Shown here: one piece after another, positions 63,505-64,000 of the stretch
How the letters are laid out: each line of letters opens with the position of its first letter
Position numbering within the stretch: position 1 is the stretch's first letter
Assembly: GCF_004307995.1 (NCBI RefSeq)
Contig: NZ_SIRE01000018.1
Location: 124,001-188,000, forward strand
Length of the DNA stretch: 64,000 nucleotides
Source: Paenibacillus thalictri
GTDB lineage: Bacteria; Bacillota; Bacilli; Paenibacillales; NBRC-103111
Direction of reading: 5' to 3'
The notes under the pieces: generated by a model
The model's database searches: none
The model's input: only the letters and a program-made list of their open reading frames with translations
Told to the model about the DNA's origin: nothing
Translations under genes and position numbers: made by a program

Positions 63505-64000
63505 TTAAACGGCCATCCCGGCGTATATTTGCTTCATTCTCTCATATCTTGCGACATACGCCTCGTAGAGGCCATCCGCGTGCTCGCGAATCGTGCGCTG
63601 CGAATTGGTGTATTGATTGATGCTTGTTGCATGATTCGTCTGTTCGATCCATTCCGCCGGAACGCTCCCCGCCCCGGTCAAGGCACCGGAAATACCGGAA
63701 GATACGGCCGTAATGCAGTCCACATCCCGCCCGAAATTGACGGCGGCGACCATCGCATCCTTCAGATTGCCCCCTACCATGCGGAAAATACATACCGACT
63801 TCGTAACTACCTCGTTTGCCGAGCTGAAGGCGTAAGGGATGCCGCACCCGCTGTACACGCTGTCGAAGGAGGCGCGCAGCTCTTGGAAATCTTTGCAGGC
63901 GGCGGTTCTTTTCAGCTCCCGGTCCAGCTCCTTGAGCACGATGTCTTTATCGCAGTGGTCGTAAATCGCACCCAGCACACTGTCCACCGTCGCATTGGGC
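63505..64000 (-). CDS. ADP-ribosylglycohydrolase-family protein, partial
   Basis: The frame stays open to the window end, so the N-terminus is missing. The visible 165 residues match the C-terminal part of the ADP-ribosylglycohydrolase (DraG) fold: PNATVDSVLGAI, then VAAVNFGRDVDCITAVSSGISGALTGA, where GRDVDC corresponds to the usual GGDTDT metal site with altered residues. PAEW follows as in the family. Bacterial members remove ADP-ribose or act on related glycosides. With the oxidoreductase and DMT genes it has no clear operon link. Because the GGDTDT site is changed to GRDVDC, catalysis may differ. Confidence 0.8.
   Translation of the reverse strand, partial: PNATVDSVLGAIYDHCDKDIVLKELDRELKRTAACKDFQELRASFDSVYSGCGIPYAFSSANEVVTKSVCIFRMVGGNLKDAMVAAVNFGRDVDCITAVSSGISGALTGAGSVPAEWIEQTNHATSINQYTNSQRTIREHADGLYEAYVARYERMKQIYAGMAV

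Overview
The window comes from a member of the Bacillales, most likely Paenibacillus or a close relative. This is judged from the suf order C-D-S-U with B expected next, the GlpP/ugp and lutABC/GntR loci, a GHL6-type glycosidase, YunC- and YwdK-type proteins, strong AGGAGG ribosome sites, and operator-like matches for PerR, Fnr and Rex. No rRNA, tRNA, CRISPR array or intact IS was seen. Identities come from reading the sequence only; no database search was run.

Layout. 1-3.9 kb: minus-strand SUF Fe-S operon with a clear sigma-A promoter. 4-5.2 kb: DUF1802 protein and two small proteins. 5.5-15 kb: two TPR glycosyltransferases and two very large secreted repeat proteins with a related calcium-loop-like N-terminal segment. 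15.1-17.3 kb: PilZ-like protein and a chemoreceptor with almost no sensor domain. 17.3-22.8 kb: eight-gene minus-strand operon (IclR, SDR, FAH hydrolase, split UxaA-type dehydratase, cyclase-family hydrolase, DUF4177-like protein, RbsD-type mutarotase), read as a nonphosphorylative sugar/sugar-acid route. 22.9-24.5 kb: Zn-phospholipase-like protein and a methyltransferase. 24.6-29 kb: AT-rich accessory stretch with an Rpn-type nuclease, a Cys-containing miniprotein, an RlmH relic and an orphan PD-(D/E)XK-like protein. 28.9-31.1 kb: katG behind a near-perfect PerR box. 31.7-35.7 kb: lutABC lactate oxidation genes and their GntR/FadR regulator. 36-42 kb: phosphoesterase, GlpP antiterminator, leader terminator, and a ugp-type ABC importer ending in a truncated glycerophosphodiesterase.

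42-48 kb: AraC regulator divergent from a GHL6/GH151-like glycosidase, then YunC, a secreted peptide, a VanY-type lipoprotein and an unknown protein. 48-54 kb: PAS-GGDEF-EAL protein, DUF423 protein, an unusual fusion of a degenerate dihydroorotate-dehydrogenase fold with a duplicated membrane domain, and two SDRs, one without its catalytic Tyr/Lys. 55-57 kb: SSS symporter with a DUF3311 partner. 57-61 kb: a 0.95-kb duplication. Each copy carries an Fnr-box class II promoter, a conserved 29-residue ORF, a Rex-like box, doxX and a terminator; the two DoxX proteins are identical. 61-64 kb: DMT transporter, Gfo/Idh/MocA oxidoreductase and a partial ADP-ribosylglycohydrolase. Two triplets of DnaA-box-like nonamers with almost the same internal spacing flank the oxidoreductase.

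The best candidates for something new are the duplicated Fnr/Rex small-ORF/DoxX cassette, the spaced DnaA-box triplets, the dehydrogenase-fold/membrane fusion, and the transporter-less sugar-acid operon with its 10-2-10 palindromic operator.
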